Shown here: in pieces, positions 9,531 through 18,687 of the stretch
How positions within the stretch are numbered: the stretch's first letter is position 1
Layout of the letters: each line of letters opens with the position of its first letter
DNA from: Prorocentrum cordatum
Taxonomy: Eukaryota; Sar; Dinophyceae; Prorocentrales; Prorocentraceae
Length of the DNA stretch: 64,000 nt
Direction of reading: 5' to 3'
Assembly (NCBI GenBank): GCA_963575745.1
Contig: CAUYUJ010016882.1
Coordinates: 620,969-684,968 of the forward strand
Notes under the pieces: model-generated
The model's input: only the letters and a program-made list of their open reading frames with translations
The model's database searches: none
Told to the model about the DNA's origin: nothing
Translations under genes and position numbers: made by a program

Positions 9531-10015
9531 GACGCGGGCCTGTGTGATCTATATTCGAAACGGGAACCCGACACCAACTGATGCCAACTTGCAATGCCCC
9601 ACGCATCGAAGATTGGCTTCGGATGGCAGTGCGAGTCTACCACCTGCAACGGGTTGCATGCATCTTGGCATACATAGAACCGACGCGTATATGGCGATGT
9701 AAGTGTTGCCGCGTCGCGTATCCCCGCCAGCCCATCCGACTCGAACGAAGAGCGCAGACCACCTGCAGTTGTTATCATCATATGTCTCATCATCATTTTC
9801 GTTAAGTGCACGCGCGCTGATGCCGAGGGGACGGTCCAAGACATCACTCACAGAACTGGCGTTCTGGATTTAACCTCACCAGTCGGGAGCATCCCAAAGT
9901 CGCGATCCTCCGCATCCTCCTCCTCTTCCGCCTTATCCTCCTCATCTTCCCCTCCTCATCCCCCTCCTCCTCCCCGTTGCGGCCTTGGGGCTCTATATGT
10001 GGTTCCTATTGGGGT

Positions 10016-10098
10016 TTTGGTGCTGCGTCATCCTACAGATATCGTGAGGCGTCGGATGATCCTATGACGCGAAAAAGCGGAAACGCATAGCACCAATG
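10016..10098. repeat. Imperfect inverted repeat of about 80 bp
   Basis: TTGGTGCTGCGTCAT at the left pairs with ATGACGC, then ACGCATAGCACCAA at the right. The pairing is interrupted, so it may be a decayed MITE or chance. Confidence 0.35.
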
Positions 10099-10239
10099 CC
10101 ATTCAGAGTGCGAAGCAGTTGTGAGGGAGCGATGGGGGGGGGCACGGCTTAGTAGCGTAGTAGGATGGGCAAGCGCATCAGCACCAGCAGCAACAGGGGG
10201 ACAACGACGAGGAGGGACGAAGAGGGAATGATGTGAAGG

Positions 10240-10345
10240 GGAGGACGAGGATGGGGATGAGGATGAGGATTGGGGGGGAGGGGGGAGGAGGAGGCGGAGG
10301 AGGAAGGAGGAGGAGGAGAAGGGGGAAGATGAGGAGGGGGACGAG
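10240..10345. repeat. GGA/GAT purine tract
   Basis: Triplet-rich purine tract (GGATGA, then GGAGGA). CT-rich sequence precedes it at 9905-9975. No gene. Confidence 0.8.
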
Positions 10346-10452
10346 GCACCTGCGCTATCATGCCGACATTATCATCCCAGACTCATCTTGCATTGATGCA
10401 TGCAGGTTTTTTTCTCTGACCCCTCCACCCGTCGTCCGTCGCCCCCACGCCC

Positions 10453-10893
10453 CTAGCGGGCATCGCGCTCGGCGCGCGCCAGCTCAGTCTCGGCCCGAAC
10501 GTGGGCCGCGCTCGCATCATCCTTGTCGAGCAGCGCGTTCATCCACGCGTCCTTGCTCTTCAAAAACGCATTGAACCTCTTCTCTGCCTATCGGGGGGGG
10601 GGGGGGGGAGGGGGGCGATCGCACGGAGGCGGGTGGGACTGGCGACACCGATGGGGCCATTGACTAAGGGGGTGGGCTCGAGAGCCCATCCCCTCCCCCC
10701 TGGCCTCGAGGGGCCCTTGTGTTGTTGTTAGTTAACAACCGGCTGCCTTCTTCTCAGCCTGCGTCTTCGCTGCTTTGGCATGCTTCAATGCCGCCTTGGC
10801 AGTCTTCACTGACCGCTGGCGTTCCTGCTTTTCATCCTGCAGCTCAAAGCGCACCTGCGCTTCCATCGCGATCGTCTTCGCTGATTTTCCCAT
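10453..10893 (-). CDS. Two-exon gene, 94-aa Lys/Ala-rich helical protein
   Basis: Exon 1 (10740-10893) starts MGKSAKTIAMEAQVRFELQD and ends in KTQAEKKAA; exon 2 (10453-10583) encodes EKRFNAFLKSKDAWMNALLD through to RAERDAR and TAG. The GT donor at 10739-10738 and CAG acceptor at 10586-10584 give a 156-nt intron containing a long C/G homopolymer. The join is phase 1 and the exon sum (285 nt) is divisible by three, a strong internal check. The product should be almost entirely alpha-helical, a charged coiled coil. It faces a gene of the same design at 11303-12052. No known family recognised; an upstream exon cannot be excluded. Confidence 0.6.
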
Positions 10894-11302
10894 GGACACG
10901 TGAACCACAAATGGGGACGCGTAAGCCACGCGTGAACTGGTTCGCAAAGGTGGGCGAATGAACCACAAATGCTGCTGACGGTTTGCCAAACGTTCAGCCC
11001 CGCCATCGTTGGCGACACGTAGTAAGCTGGGGGGGGGGGGGGCGCGAGAGGTGCGAACAGGAGAGGGGTCGAGATGAGGAGGCGGCTGGGGGTGGACATG
11101 CAACGGGAGTGCCCGATCACGGCGTCGATGTAGTGGGGGGGGTATGAGTAGGGCAGTGATGTGTGATCACATGGTTGGCACTCATGCCATGCGACCGCGT
11201 CGCAGACTACATGCGTTTTCACGCAGCCGAGTTGGTGGAGGGCTGAGAGAACGCAGCTTGTAAGCTGCGGCGCGCGCGCGTGTGTACGCGACTACGCCTG
11301 CC
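10894..11302. promoter_or_regulatory. Shared upstream region of the divergent gene pair
   Basis: About 410 bp between two outward-facing starts. It holds GAACCACAAATG repeats (10910 and 10962), a poly-G run at 11029-11042 and an alternating GC run near 11270. No recognisable promoter motif; the assignment rests on gene arrangement. Confidence 0.35.
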
Positions 11303-12052
11303 ATGTCAGCCGGCTTGAAGGCGTTGCGTGCCAAGCACCGCAAGGAGGACACGGAGCACTTCAATGAAAGGTTGGATGCCCTGATCAGGCACAAGCAGCG
11401 CTGCCAGAAGATGTCCAAAAAGGCGGACCGCAAGGCAGCCAGTATCTCATGCATGACATGTCGCAAGTGGTTGCAATCCATTCACGTCGAAATATATTTG
11501 CTGATTAGAGCATAAACGTTTGGGCATCACCCGATGCAGTTGTATGCATGTTCGGTTGTGTTGAAACGCATTGCAATCGGCTGCGAGTAGTTCGCGTCGA
11601 AGGGCGCACTTGTGACACTATGGGGGGGGGGGGGGAGGGGGGGGCGTTGAGGCAACGCCCAATGCAGTCGTATGCATGCGCGTTCGGTTGCGTTGACACG
11701 CAGGTATGTACTATCATGATGTCAGGGTGTGAAATTGGTTGTGTAATGGCTTGGCGTTGCGACTGTGGTCGCATGGTCTCAAGCGGCTGGGCGAACGGTC
11801 GCACTTAGCAACGGCGTGTCAACGCCACGTCTGAACCCCGCCCATGCCCACTCGAAAGGCAGACGCTGCATACAAGAAGATGGAGAAGCTCAGAAGGCGG
11901 AGCAGGCCGCGGATTCGTTCACGTTGCTCTTGGACAACGCCAAGATGTGTAAGGGTGCGGTTGATCGGGCGAATAATCGCCTTGTGGAGGCAGGTGCTGC
12001 CGATCGTGCGCGGGGGCGCAAAGCCTTGGGTATCGGTGAATACGCCGCCTGA
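11303..12052 (+). CDS. Two-exon gene, 104-aa helical protein, mirror of 10453-10893
   Basis: Exon 1 (11303-11441) encodes MSAGLKALRAKHRKEDTEHF to KKADRKAA. Exon 2 (11877-12052), after acceptor ACAAG, encodes DGEAQKAEQAADSFTLLLDN to GIGEYAA and TGA. The donor is A/GTATCT at 11442. The exons sum to 315 nt and join in phase 1 after a KKA..KAA motif, exactly as in the minus-strand neighbour, and both second exons carry an LLD block and an Arg-rich end. I infer divergent paralogues with a conserved intron. The 435-nt intron holds a poly-G tract and a diverged direct repeat (about 11525-11570 and 11657-11705). Confidence 0.6.
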
Positions 12053-12189
12053 GTGTGGGTGTCGGGGCGTACTTAGATGGGGGCTCGTTGGGGTTGTGCG
12101 TGCAAACGCATGTATGCGAGCCTTCAGGTTCTCGTTGCAGCTTTTCGCGCGATAAAGCACCCTGCGGAGAGACCGATGATACGAATACG

Positions 12190-13060
12190 AATGAGGACGG
12201 GGAGAAATAAGAATAGGATGAGGAGGGTTAGGCGGTGGAGGTGAATGAGACGGAGAAGGAGGATGATGGGGGTGAGCATGGTGGGGAGGGATAGGGAGGA
12301 GGAGAAGGAGGACGAGGATGAGGAGAATGGGGAGGGCGAGCAGGAGGAGGAGCAGGATGAGACGCCCCCGCCGTCGTCTCCGCCGCCGTCGAACTCGTCG
12401 CAGCCAACTCGTCGCCACCAACTCTTCGCCGTCGCCGTCGCTATCGCAGCCGCCATGGCAATTACTCCTCCTCATCTTCTTCCCCCTCCTCCTTCTCCTT
12501 CTCCTCCTCCCCATCGTCCCCCTCTTCCTCCGCGCGCTCCTTGTCCTGCTCCTCCTCGTGCTCCTCCTCCTACTCCTCCTCATCCTCGTTGTCGTTCAAT
12601 CGTGGTCGTCACGGTGGCCGCCGCCCTCCCCTGCACCGCGCGCGCAGATGACGGCGCAGGCGACGGCTTCGACGGCGACGGCGGGAACGAGGAGGAGACA
12701 TGCTGAGAATGAAGAGGGCGAGAATGAGACGGAGTAAGAATGAGGAGAATGAGGATGACGAGGAGGAGAATGAGGATAAGGAAGAGGAGGCAGAGGAGGA
12801 GGAGGAGGTGGGGGGAGATGAGGAGGGTGATGAGGCGGAGGAGAAGGAGGAGGAGGCGGCGGCGGCGGAGGAGGAGGCGGAGGAGGAGAAAGGTAGGAGG
12901 GGGAGGGTGAGGATGAGGGGGAGGATGGGCCTTCCCCTCCTCCCCCTCCTCCTCACCCCCCACCTCCTCCTCAGAATCTTCCCCCCTCTCCTTCTCCTTG
13001 TCCTCCTTCTCCAGCGCATCCTCCTCTCATCCCACTTCCCCTTATTCTCGCTCACGCCAC
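12190..13060. repeat. Alternating purine and pyrimidine triplet tracts
   Basis: Purine-rich 12190-12360, pyrimidine-rich 12360-12600, purine-rich 12690-12930, then pyrimidine-rich 12930-13060. Long frames on both strands are compositional artefacts. Confidence 0.8.
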
Positions 13061-13203
13061 GCTCATACATCTCTTATCAACATGACCCAGCGCAGCCGCG
13101 GGCAGCGCAGCCAAGCAGACGAGCCAATTCTAGGCACAACGTCGACCACGAGCGAGATGGAGACCCTCGAAGTTTACTCTAAACATGAGCTCAAACCCTT
13201 GGT

Positions 13204-13496
13204 GTCGTATGTCAGAATCTCACATACGACAAATCTGTCGCATGTCAGAATCTTACATACGACAAATCTGTCGTATGTCAGAATCTTACATACGACAACG
13301 TTGTCGTATGTAAGAATCGTACATACGACATCTCGCTCTTATATATCATAAGGATTCTATTAACACATCCGTCGTATGTTAGAATCTTACATACGACAAC
13401 GGCGTCGTATGTAAGAATCTTACATACGACAACTTTGTCGTATGTTAGAATCTTACATACGACAACTGCGTCGTATGTTAGAATCTTACATACGAC
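13204..13496. repeat. Array of eight 27-nt palindromes
   Basis: Units begin at 13204, 13237, 13270, 13303, 13371, 13404, 13437 and 13470: two blocks of four, each with a strict 33-nt period, parted by a 41-nt AT-rich spacer. Each unit is GTCGTATGTNAGA, a single A, then the reverse complement; the unit at 13404-13430 is perfect (13+1+13). Between units only six variable bases remain. All copies could fold as hairpins. No cas-like gene is present and the spacers are far too short for CRISPR. Confidence 0.9.
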
Positions 13497-13638
13497 GACC
13501 CCCACCATAATAGATCATCCCCGACGGAGGAGAGGCAGCGCGCGGTCTAGAATGGACTCCACGCCTGCTGCCGCGCTGGTGGCGGCACATTAATGCAGCA
13601 GCGGCGGCTTCGGCGCCGCTTTGGTAGTGATTCTGGCG

Positions 13639-15024
13639 CTACTGCAGATCAGCGGCGAACCGCCGCCTCCGCCCAGATGTCGGGAGGAGGAACACATTAC
13701 ATATCCAGTTCTTGGCCCTCATCCCCCCCCCCCCCTCGTCCGCGGTAAGAACCGTTGAAGGAGGAGGGATGAGGGGGCCCGATAGAACTAGATCTGTATT
13801 GTTTTCTTCCACCCAGATGCGCCAGTGCGCCCGCTTGCTCCACCTGACGTAGTCGGCCTTGCCGCGGTCCGACATCAGGTCCTGCAGCCCGTCCAGCTGC
13901 TCCTTGGTGGCAAGGGCCTTCGCCAGCCTGATGTGGCGCCCGCCGCGGGACTTCTCCTCGCGCCAGCCCTTGCCGCCGTCGTAGACTTTATCGCCCTTGC
14001 CGCCGTCGTGGCCCTTGCCACTGTCGATGCCCTTGCCACTGTCGTAGCCTGTATCGCCACGGTCGTAGCTTGGATCACCGCCGTAGCCCGTGTCACCGTC
14101 GCAGCCCTTGCCGACGTCGTAGCCCTTGCGATCATAGCCCTTGTCGCCCTTGCGATCGTAGCCCTTGTCGCCCTTGCGGTCGTAGTCACGGCTGTCGTAG
14201 CCACTGTTGCCGTAGTTGTCGTAGCCACGGTTGTCGTAGCCACTGCTGTCGTATCCGCGGTTGTCGTAGCCACGGTTGTTGTAACCACGGTTGTCGTAGC
14301 CACGCTGGTAGTTGCCATTCTTGTCGTAGCCCTTGCTGTCGTAGCCACTCTTGTCGTAGCCCTTGCTGTCGTAGCCCTTGCTGTCGTAGCCCTTGCTCGA
14401 GCCCTTGTCGTAGTCGCCCCAGCGCCTGCGGTCGTACCACCTGTTGTCGTAGTCATCGTTGTCGCGGTCGTACCACGAGCTGGGGTGGTCATACCACTTG
14501 GAGCTGTACGGGTCGTAGCGGCGGTCGTAGCCCTTGTCGCCCTTGCCACCGTCGTATCCCACGTCGCCCCTGTCACCGTGGTAGCCTTTGTCGCGGCCCT
14601 TGTCGATGTCGTAGCCTTCGCCGCTGCCCTTGCCATCGTCGTGGCCCTTGTCGAAGCCCTTGCTCGAGCTGCCTATGCCACCGCCGTAGCCCTTGCCACC
14701 GTCGATGATGCCCTTGCCACCGTCGTAGCTGGCGTAGTCGTAGCCCGTGTCGTCGCCATCGCCGTCGTCCATGAACTCCTGCAGGCCCTGGAACGGGTTC
14801 AACTCGGGATCCAGCGCGGGCGCCAACTCGAGATCATCGAGCAAGCCGTCGGCCACGCGCGAGCGATCGTACTTCGCCAAGACCTTCGCCGTCGGCGGCG
14901 TGCTTGGCGGCCGAGGGGCCACCTTGCTGGTGGGCTGCAAGACCTTGGCGGCCGCGGCGCGCCGCCGCTGACTGAGATCCTCCGCCGCCCCCAGGAGCAG
15001 CGTCACCGCGGTCTCGTCCGCCAT
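13639..15024 (-). CDS. Gly-Tyr-Asp (GYD) repeat protein, 461 aa
   Basis: I start at the ATG at 15024 (MADETAVTLLLGAAEDLSQ); the frame upstream of it is a Ser/Thr-rich translation of a CTG-type repeat. Residues 1-95 are a helical head (KVLAKYDRSRVADGLLDDLE). Residues 105-390 are low-complexity GYD-KG-SKGYD-NRGYD repeats, likely disordered and possibly prone to Tyr-mediated condensation or cross-linking. A folded segment follows (HIRLAKALATKEQLDGLQDL, then DYVRWSKRAHWRIWV). The last about 50 residues may be intron read-through, since G/GTGGAAG follows WRIW. It stands head-to-head with a second GYD gene. Confidence 0.65.
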   Translation of the reverse strand: MADETAVTLLLGAAEDLSQRRRAAAAKVLQPTSKVAPRPPSTPPTAKVLAKYDRSRVADGLLDDLELAPALDPELNPFQGLQEFMDDGDGDDTGYDYASYDGGKGIIDGGKGYGGGIGSSSKGFDKGHDDGKGSGEGYDIDKGRDKGYHGDRGDVGYDGGKGDKGYDRRYDPYSSKWYDHPSSWYDRDNDDYDNRWYDRRRWGDYDKGSSKGYDSKGYDSKGYDKSGYDSKGYDKNGNYQRGYDNRGYNNRGYDNRGYDSSGYDNRGYDNYGNSGYDSRDYDRKGDKGYDRKGDKGYDRKGYDVGKGCDGDTGYGGDPSYDRGDTGYDSGKGIDSGKGHDGGKGDKVYDGGKGWREEKSRGGRHIRLAKALATKEQLDGLQDLMSDRGKADYVRWSKRAHWRIWVEENNTDLVLSGPLIPPPSTVLTADEGGGGMRAKNWICNVFLLPTSGRRRRFAADLQ

Positions 15025-15200
15025 GGTGCTGCTGGTTGCACCGGTGATGCTGCTGCGGGTGGTGCTGCTGGTTGCACTGGTGGCGATGCTGCAGCTGGTG
15101 CTGCTGCGCGTGGAGCTGCTGGATGCACTGGTGGTGCTGATGCAGCTGGTGCTGCTGCGCGCGGAGCGCTGGTAGCTGCTGCGCGTGGGGCGCTGCAGCT
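15025..15200. repeat. CTG-rich imperfect tandem repeat
   Basis: GTGCTGCTGGTTGCACTGGT-like units of about 30-50 bp directly upstream of the minus-strand GYD start. Bases 15200-15740 hold no repeat or gene I can support. Confidence 0.6.
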
Positions 15201-15749
15201 GGTCGCGCACTGTCGCGGCCCAAGCAACGCTCGGGCCTAAACGGCGGTGGCAACGGAGGATGATGAGGTCGGGAAGGGATATTCACATCATAGCGTAGCA
15301 TTGCATGGCATACCATAACCAACATCATGGTTCGCGGTACTGAGTTCATTGTGAGGTCGTGTGATGCTGAGTTAATTGTGAGGCTGTCTCGAGCGAACGC
15401 AGACGACGATGCTAACGCATCTCATTTTCAAGTTCACATCCCCAAGTAAACTCTGACACAACGCATGCATTGCTGCATGCACCCATGAGTGCACAGCGCG
15501 AAACGATTCGCGACGCAGCCACGCCCCCTCACCCGAATCGCCCCCTCACCTGAATCGCACCCCCCCTCCCCCCATTTGCGCGCGCTGCTGTTTCTGGACC
15601 GAGGCCCCCTGGGGGGCCCCTTTCTCCTCCCAGGGGGGCGTGGCCGCGCGCGGTGGCGCGCGCGGCCATGGCGTGCAGCGCCGAGGCGCTGAGCCGCGAG
15701 GCGCGCCTACACGAGGACTGCCGGGGTGAGGGCCACAGGAGAAGGATGA

Positions 15750-15885
15750 AGGGGGATGAGGAGGACGAGGAGGAATGCGAGGATGATGAGGAGGAAGCGG
15801 AGGAGGAGAAGGAATAGGAGGAGGAGGAGGATGAGGAGGAGGGGGAGCAGGAGGAGGAGGAGGAGGAGGAGGAGGAGGAGGAGGG
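15750..15885. repeat. GGA/GAT purine tract
   Basis: Triplet purine tract upstream of the plus-strand GYD exon; its Arg/Glu-rich translation is not accepted as coding. Confidence 0.8.
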
Positions 15886-15914
15886 AGGTCGGCGGATTTT
15901 CGCCCTCCATACAG

Positions 15915-16916
15915 GAGCTCCAGCGGGAGCGGCGGATCACAGACAGGCTCCTCGACATCGCAGACATCCTGCTTGGCTACGACAACAGTGGCTACGACAA
16001 CAGTGGCTACGACAAGGGCTACGACAGAGGCTACGACAAGGGCTACGACAAAGGCTACGACAAGGGCTACGACACGGGCTACGACAGCGATGGCAAGGGC
16101 GACGACGACGGTGGCAAGGGTTACGACGATGGCAAGGGCAAGGGCTACGACGGTGGCAAGGGCAAGGGTTACGACAGTGGCAAGGGCCGCGAGAATGGCG
16201 GCAGCGGCAAGGGCCGCGACAAAGACGGCGACAGCGACAAGGGCCACATCAGGCTGGCGAAGGAGCAGCGTGACGGGCTGCAGGACATGATGTCGGACAG
16301 CGGCAAAGGCTACGACGGCGGCAAGGGCAGCGACGGCGGCAAAGGCTACGACGGCAGCAAGGGCTTCGACAAAGGCTACGACGGCGGCAAGGGCAGCGAC
16401 AAAGGCTACGACCCGTACGGCAGCTCGAGCACGGGCTACGACGCGGTCTACGACACGGGCTACGTCAATGGCTACGACAAGGGCTACGACAAGGGCTACG
16501 AAAAGGGCTACGACGATGGCAAGGGTGCTGATGGCATCGATCGCGGCGGTACAAGCTACGACGGTGGCGCGGGCATCGACGACGAGGCCATGGGCTACTA
16601 CGACGGTGGCAAGGGCTACGATGGTAGCAAGGGCAGCACCGACGGTGACAAGGTCTACGACGGTGGCCAGGGCTACGACGATGGAGAGGGCTACAACGGT
16701 GGCAAGAGCATTAACGACGGTGGTAAGGGCAAGGCGACGGCCCTCGACAGCGGCGGGGGCTACGATGGCGGCAAGGGCCCCGACGAGGGCAAGGGCATGA
16801 GCATGGGCAGGGGCGCCGATGTGCCGAACAGCGGCATGCGCGACGATGGCCCTCCGCATCTTGAACTGAGTTCTGTTACTGAGTCCCCGCCGCCAGCGGG
16901 GCCAGATTCGGACTGA
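15915..16916 (+). CDS. GYD-repeat protein, 3' exon, paralogue of 13639-15024
   Basis: A phase-0 segment after an acceptor (CCATACAG/GAG at 15914/15915) encodes ELQRERRITDRLLDIADILL and then about 280 residues of GYDKGYD and YDGGKG repeats, ending at TGA. It contains HIRLAKEQRDGLQDMMSD, clearly related to HIRLAKALATKEQLDGLQDL in the neighbour, and both share DPYSS/DPYGSS next to GYD repeats, so the two are inverted paralogues. Here the conserved block sits within the repeats instead of at their C-terminal side. The upstream exon and true start were not found. Confidence 0.6.
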   Translation, partial: ELQRERRITDRLLDIADILLGYDNSGYDNSGYDKGYDRGYDKGYDKGYDKGYDTGYDSDGKGDDDGGKGYDDGKGKGYDGGKGKGYDSGKGRENGGSGKGRDKDGDSDKGHIRLAKEQRDGLQDMMSDSGKGYDGGKGSDGGKGYDGSKGFDKGYDGGKGSDKGYDPYGSSSTGYDAVYDTGYVNGYDKGYDKGYEKGYDDGKGADGIDRGGTSYDGGAGIDDEAMGYYDGGKGYDGSKGSTDGDKVYDGGQGYDDGEGYNGGKSINDGGKGKATALDSGGGYDGGKGPDEGKGMSMGRGADVPNSGMRDDGPPHLELSSVTESPPPAGPDSD

Positions 16917-16990
16917 GCACGCGAGGCAAAAATAGAATAGAGATTGGAGGGAGAGGGAAGTGGAGGTGGGAAGGCGAAGAGGGAGTGGAG

Positions 16991-17590
16991 CTACTGGAAG
17001 CTAAGCGTCGTATGGCGCATCTCCCGTCGGCGAGTGAAAAAAGAGGGCGGCCCATCACCTGGTGGCGAACCATCGCCTGGCGAACCATCACCTGGCGGCG
17101 AACCAACGCCTGGCGAACCATCGCCTGGTGGCGAGCCATCGCCTGGTGGCGAGCCATCGCCTGGTGGCGAGCCATCGCCTGCTGCGACTGGCGGGTCATA
17201 GTACTCCTCGGACCCATCAGCTTCAGCCTCATCACGTGCCTCGGTATCTAAGCGATCACGAAGGGATTGGGCTGCGTTGTTGATGTACGTGGGAGTCCAA
17301 TCGTCCACTCGCTCCTGCAGACGCTTGCCGTCGACCACCATGACCACCGTCCTGCGACGTTTGTCGCATTTCACACCTTCCACCCCTGCTGGTGCTGACC
17401 GCAAGCGATGTGTTGCCTCCTGACTGCATGAAACCGCTGCTGCGATAGATGCAACCCGTATGCACTCAAGTCCCGTTGGCGTACATTCGACCCACACCTT
17501 CTTAGTAGCATTCAGCTCAAACAGAAGCTTCAAGGCAACTGCATCGTGATGCAAATGCTCATCACCATGGTCGCACTGGACTGCGGGCAT
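16991..17590 (-). CDS. Unknown protein with PPGDGS repeat tail
   Basis: The frame starts MPAVQCDHGDEHLHHDAVAL (ATG at 17590). Residues 1-130 look globular, with a Cys-containing middle and RTVVMVVDGKRLQERVDDW. Residues 135-185 are PPGDGS repeats from an 18-bp minisatellite (about 17055-17180), then a short basic tail. HLHHDAVALKLL and RTVVMVVDGKRLQERV match HLHPDAAVVSLL and STIVMVADEFLQKVR of the gene at 18688-21094, so this looks like a shortened relative. Tail-to-tail with the GYD gene at 15915-16916. Confidence 0.55.
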   Translation of the reverse strand: MPAVQCDHGDEHLHHDAVALKLLFELNATKKVWVECTPTGLECIRVASIAAAVSCSQEATHRLRSAPAGVEGVKCDKRRRTVVMVVDGKRLQERVDDWTPTYINNAAQSLRDRLDTEARDEAEADGSEEYYDPPVAAGDGSPPGDGSPPGDGSPPGDGSPGVGSPPGDGSPGDGSPPGDGPPSFFTRRREMRHTTLSFQ

Positions 17591-17599
17591 ATATATCGA

Positions 17600-18090
17600 G
17601 ACAGTTTCTGGTAGACCACCATCCCTTTAGGGCACATGTCTAGAATGCGTTCTCTTCTACGCCCTTCATCCCCTTGGGGGAGTGGTTTGCCTGGACGGTG
17701 GTTCCAAGAGGGGCTCATATATACTTCAAGATGTCCACGGATATGTCCCAATATCACGCGATGCTTCAACATGCAGGCATGGATATCACGCGACCCAAGA
17801 TTGCCCAAGTTTGTCCAAGATATCACGCGATCCTAGATTGCCCAAGAAGTCTCAAGGTCAAGAGATCGATCCAAGAGTGGCCCAAGAGCGGCCTATTCAC
17901 GCAAGCGAATGAAGGCATCTCCTATTCCTCCTCCTCATCCTTTTTTTGTCATCCTTATGCTCCGTCCTCCTCCCCCTTTCCCTCCTCCCATTTCTCCTCC
18001 ACCATCCCCCTCTGTTTCAGCCCCTCCTCCTCGCCCCCCTCCCCCGCCACTCCACCTCATCATCCAATGTATCATCCTCCTCCTCTCATT
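17600..18090. other. Intergenic: short direct repeats, then CT-rich tract
   Basis: GATATCACGCGA followed by AGATTGCCCAAG occurs twice (about 17780 and 17818), with a related copy near 17750. A CCT-rich tract follows at 17925-18090. No gene is supported. Confidence 0.5.
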
Positions 18091-18109
18091 CCTCCTCCCC
18101 TGGTGGGAA

Positions 18110-18630
18110 TGCGCGAAGCGTCCACGATTGCGACATATCCAGAGAACTCCTATTGTTCTTAATGACGCTGGCCCTGTCGCAATCTTGCTGAAGCAATGGG
18201 TCGGCCTGCTTCAAGTGGTCCCAAATGGCCTCTGTGCAAGCGGCGTTGCGCATCTTCAAGATCTGATCGAAAAACGAATTTGTCGCCAGAGGCGATTGGC
18301 TCTTGGTGGGGTTGGGCACAGATATAAATTTTTGCAGCTGCCTATCCGCTCTCGACAGCTCCACGAAGAGCCCCCCTGCCGTATGCATCACCGCCCTCGG
18401 GACCCATGGCTCGCGATCCTTAAGGCCGCCCCCCTCGATGGCCGTGCGGAGCTGCACGCTCACTGCCATCTGCAGCTGCAGTGCGTGCGCAGATGCAGCG
18501 TGCACTCGCTTGGACACAGCCAAACGCCTGCGGGCCGATGCAATGGACAATTGCAGACGAGTCCGATGCGCGTTGACGCAATGATGCAACGATTGCAGAG
18601 GAACGATACCGACGATGCTTTCATACATTT
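18110..18630 (-). CDS. Probable coding segment, unknown helical protein
   Basis: A minus-strand frame of normal composition, from about MYESIVGIVPLQSLHHCVNA through RRRLAVSKRVHAASAHALQL and a Gly-Gly loop to DQILKMRNAACTEAIWDHLK. The open frame extends to 18691, overlapping the stop of the next upstream gene by four bases, but its first 15-20 codons are doubtful. The 3' end before the CT-rich tract may be spliced. No homology recognised. Confidence 0.45.
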
Positions 18631-18687
18631 CATAAACACCCCCCACGACACATGGTATGTGTAACCGATGCTGCCAACACGCGAGCC

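Noticed and set aside
13204-13496. CRISPR array
   Set aside because: Repeats are regular and palindromic, but spacers are six bases, there is no cas-like gene, and the DNA is eukaryotic.
13825-15240. 471-aa Val/Ala-rich protein on plus
   Set aside because: It is the antisense shadow of the GYD gene at 13639-15024.
15546-16859. 437-aa Ala/Val-rich protein on minus
   Set aside because: Antisense shadow of the GYD exon at 15915-16916.
17615-17640. Telomere-like CCCTTTAGGG
   Set aside because: A single occurrence without tandem repetition.
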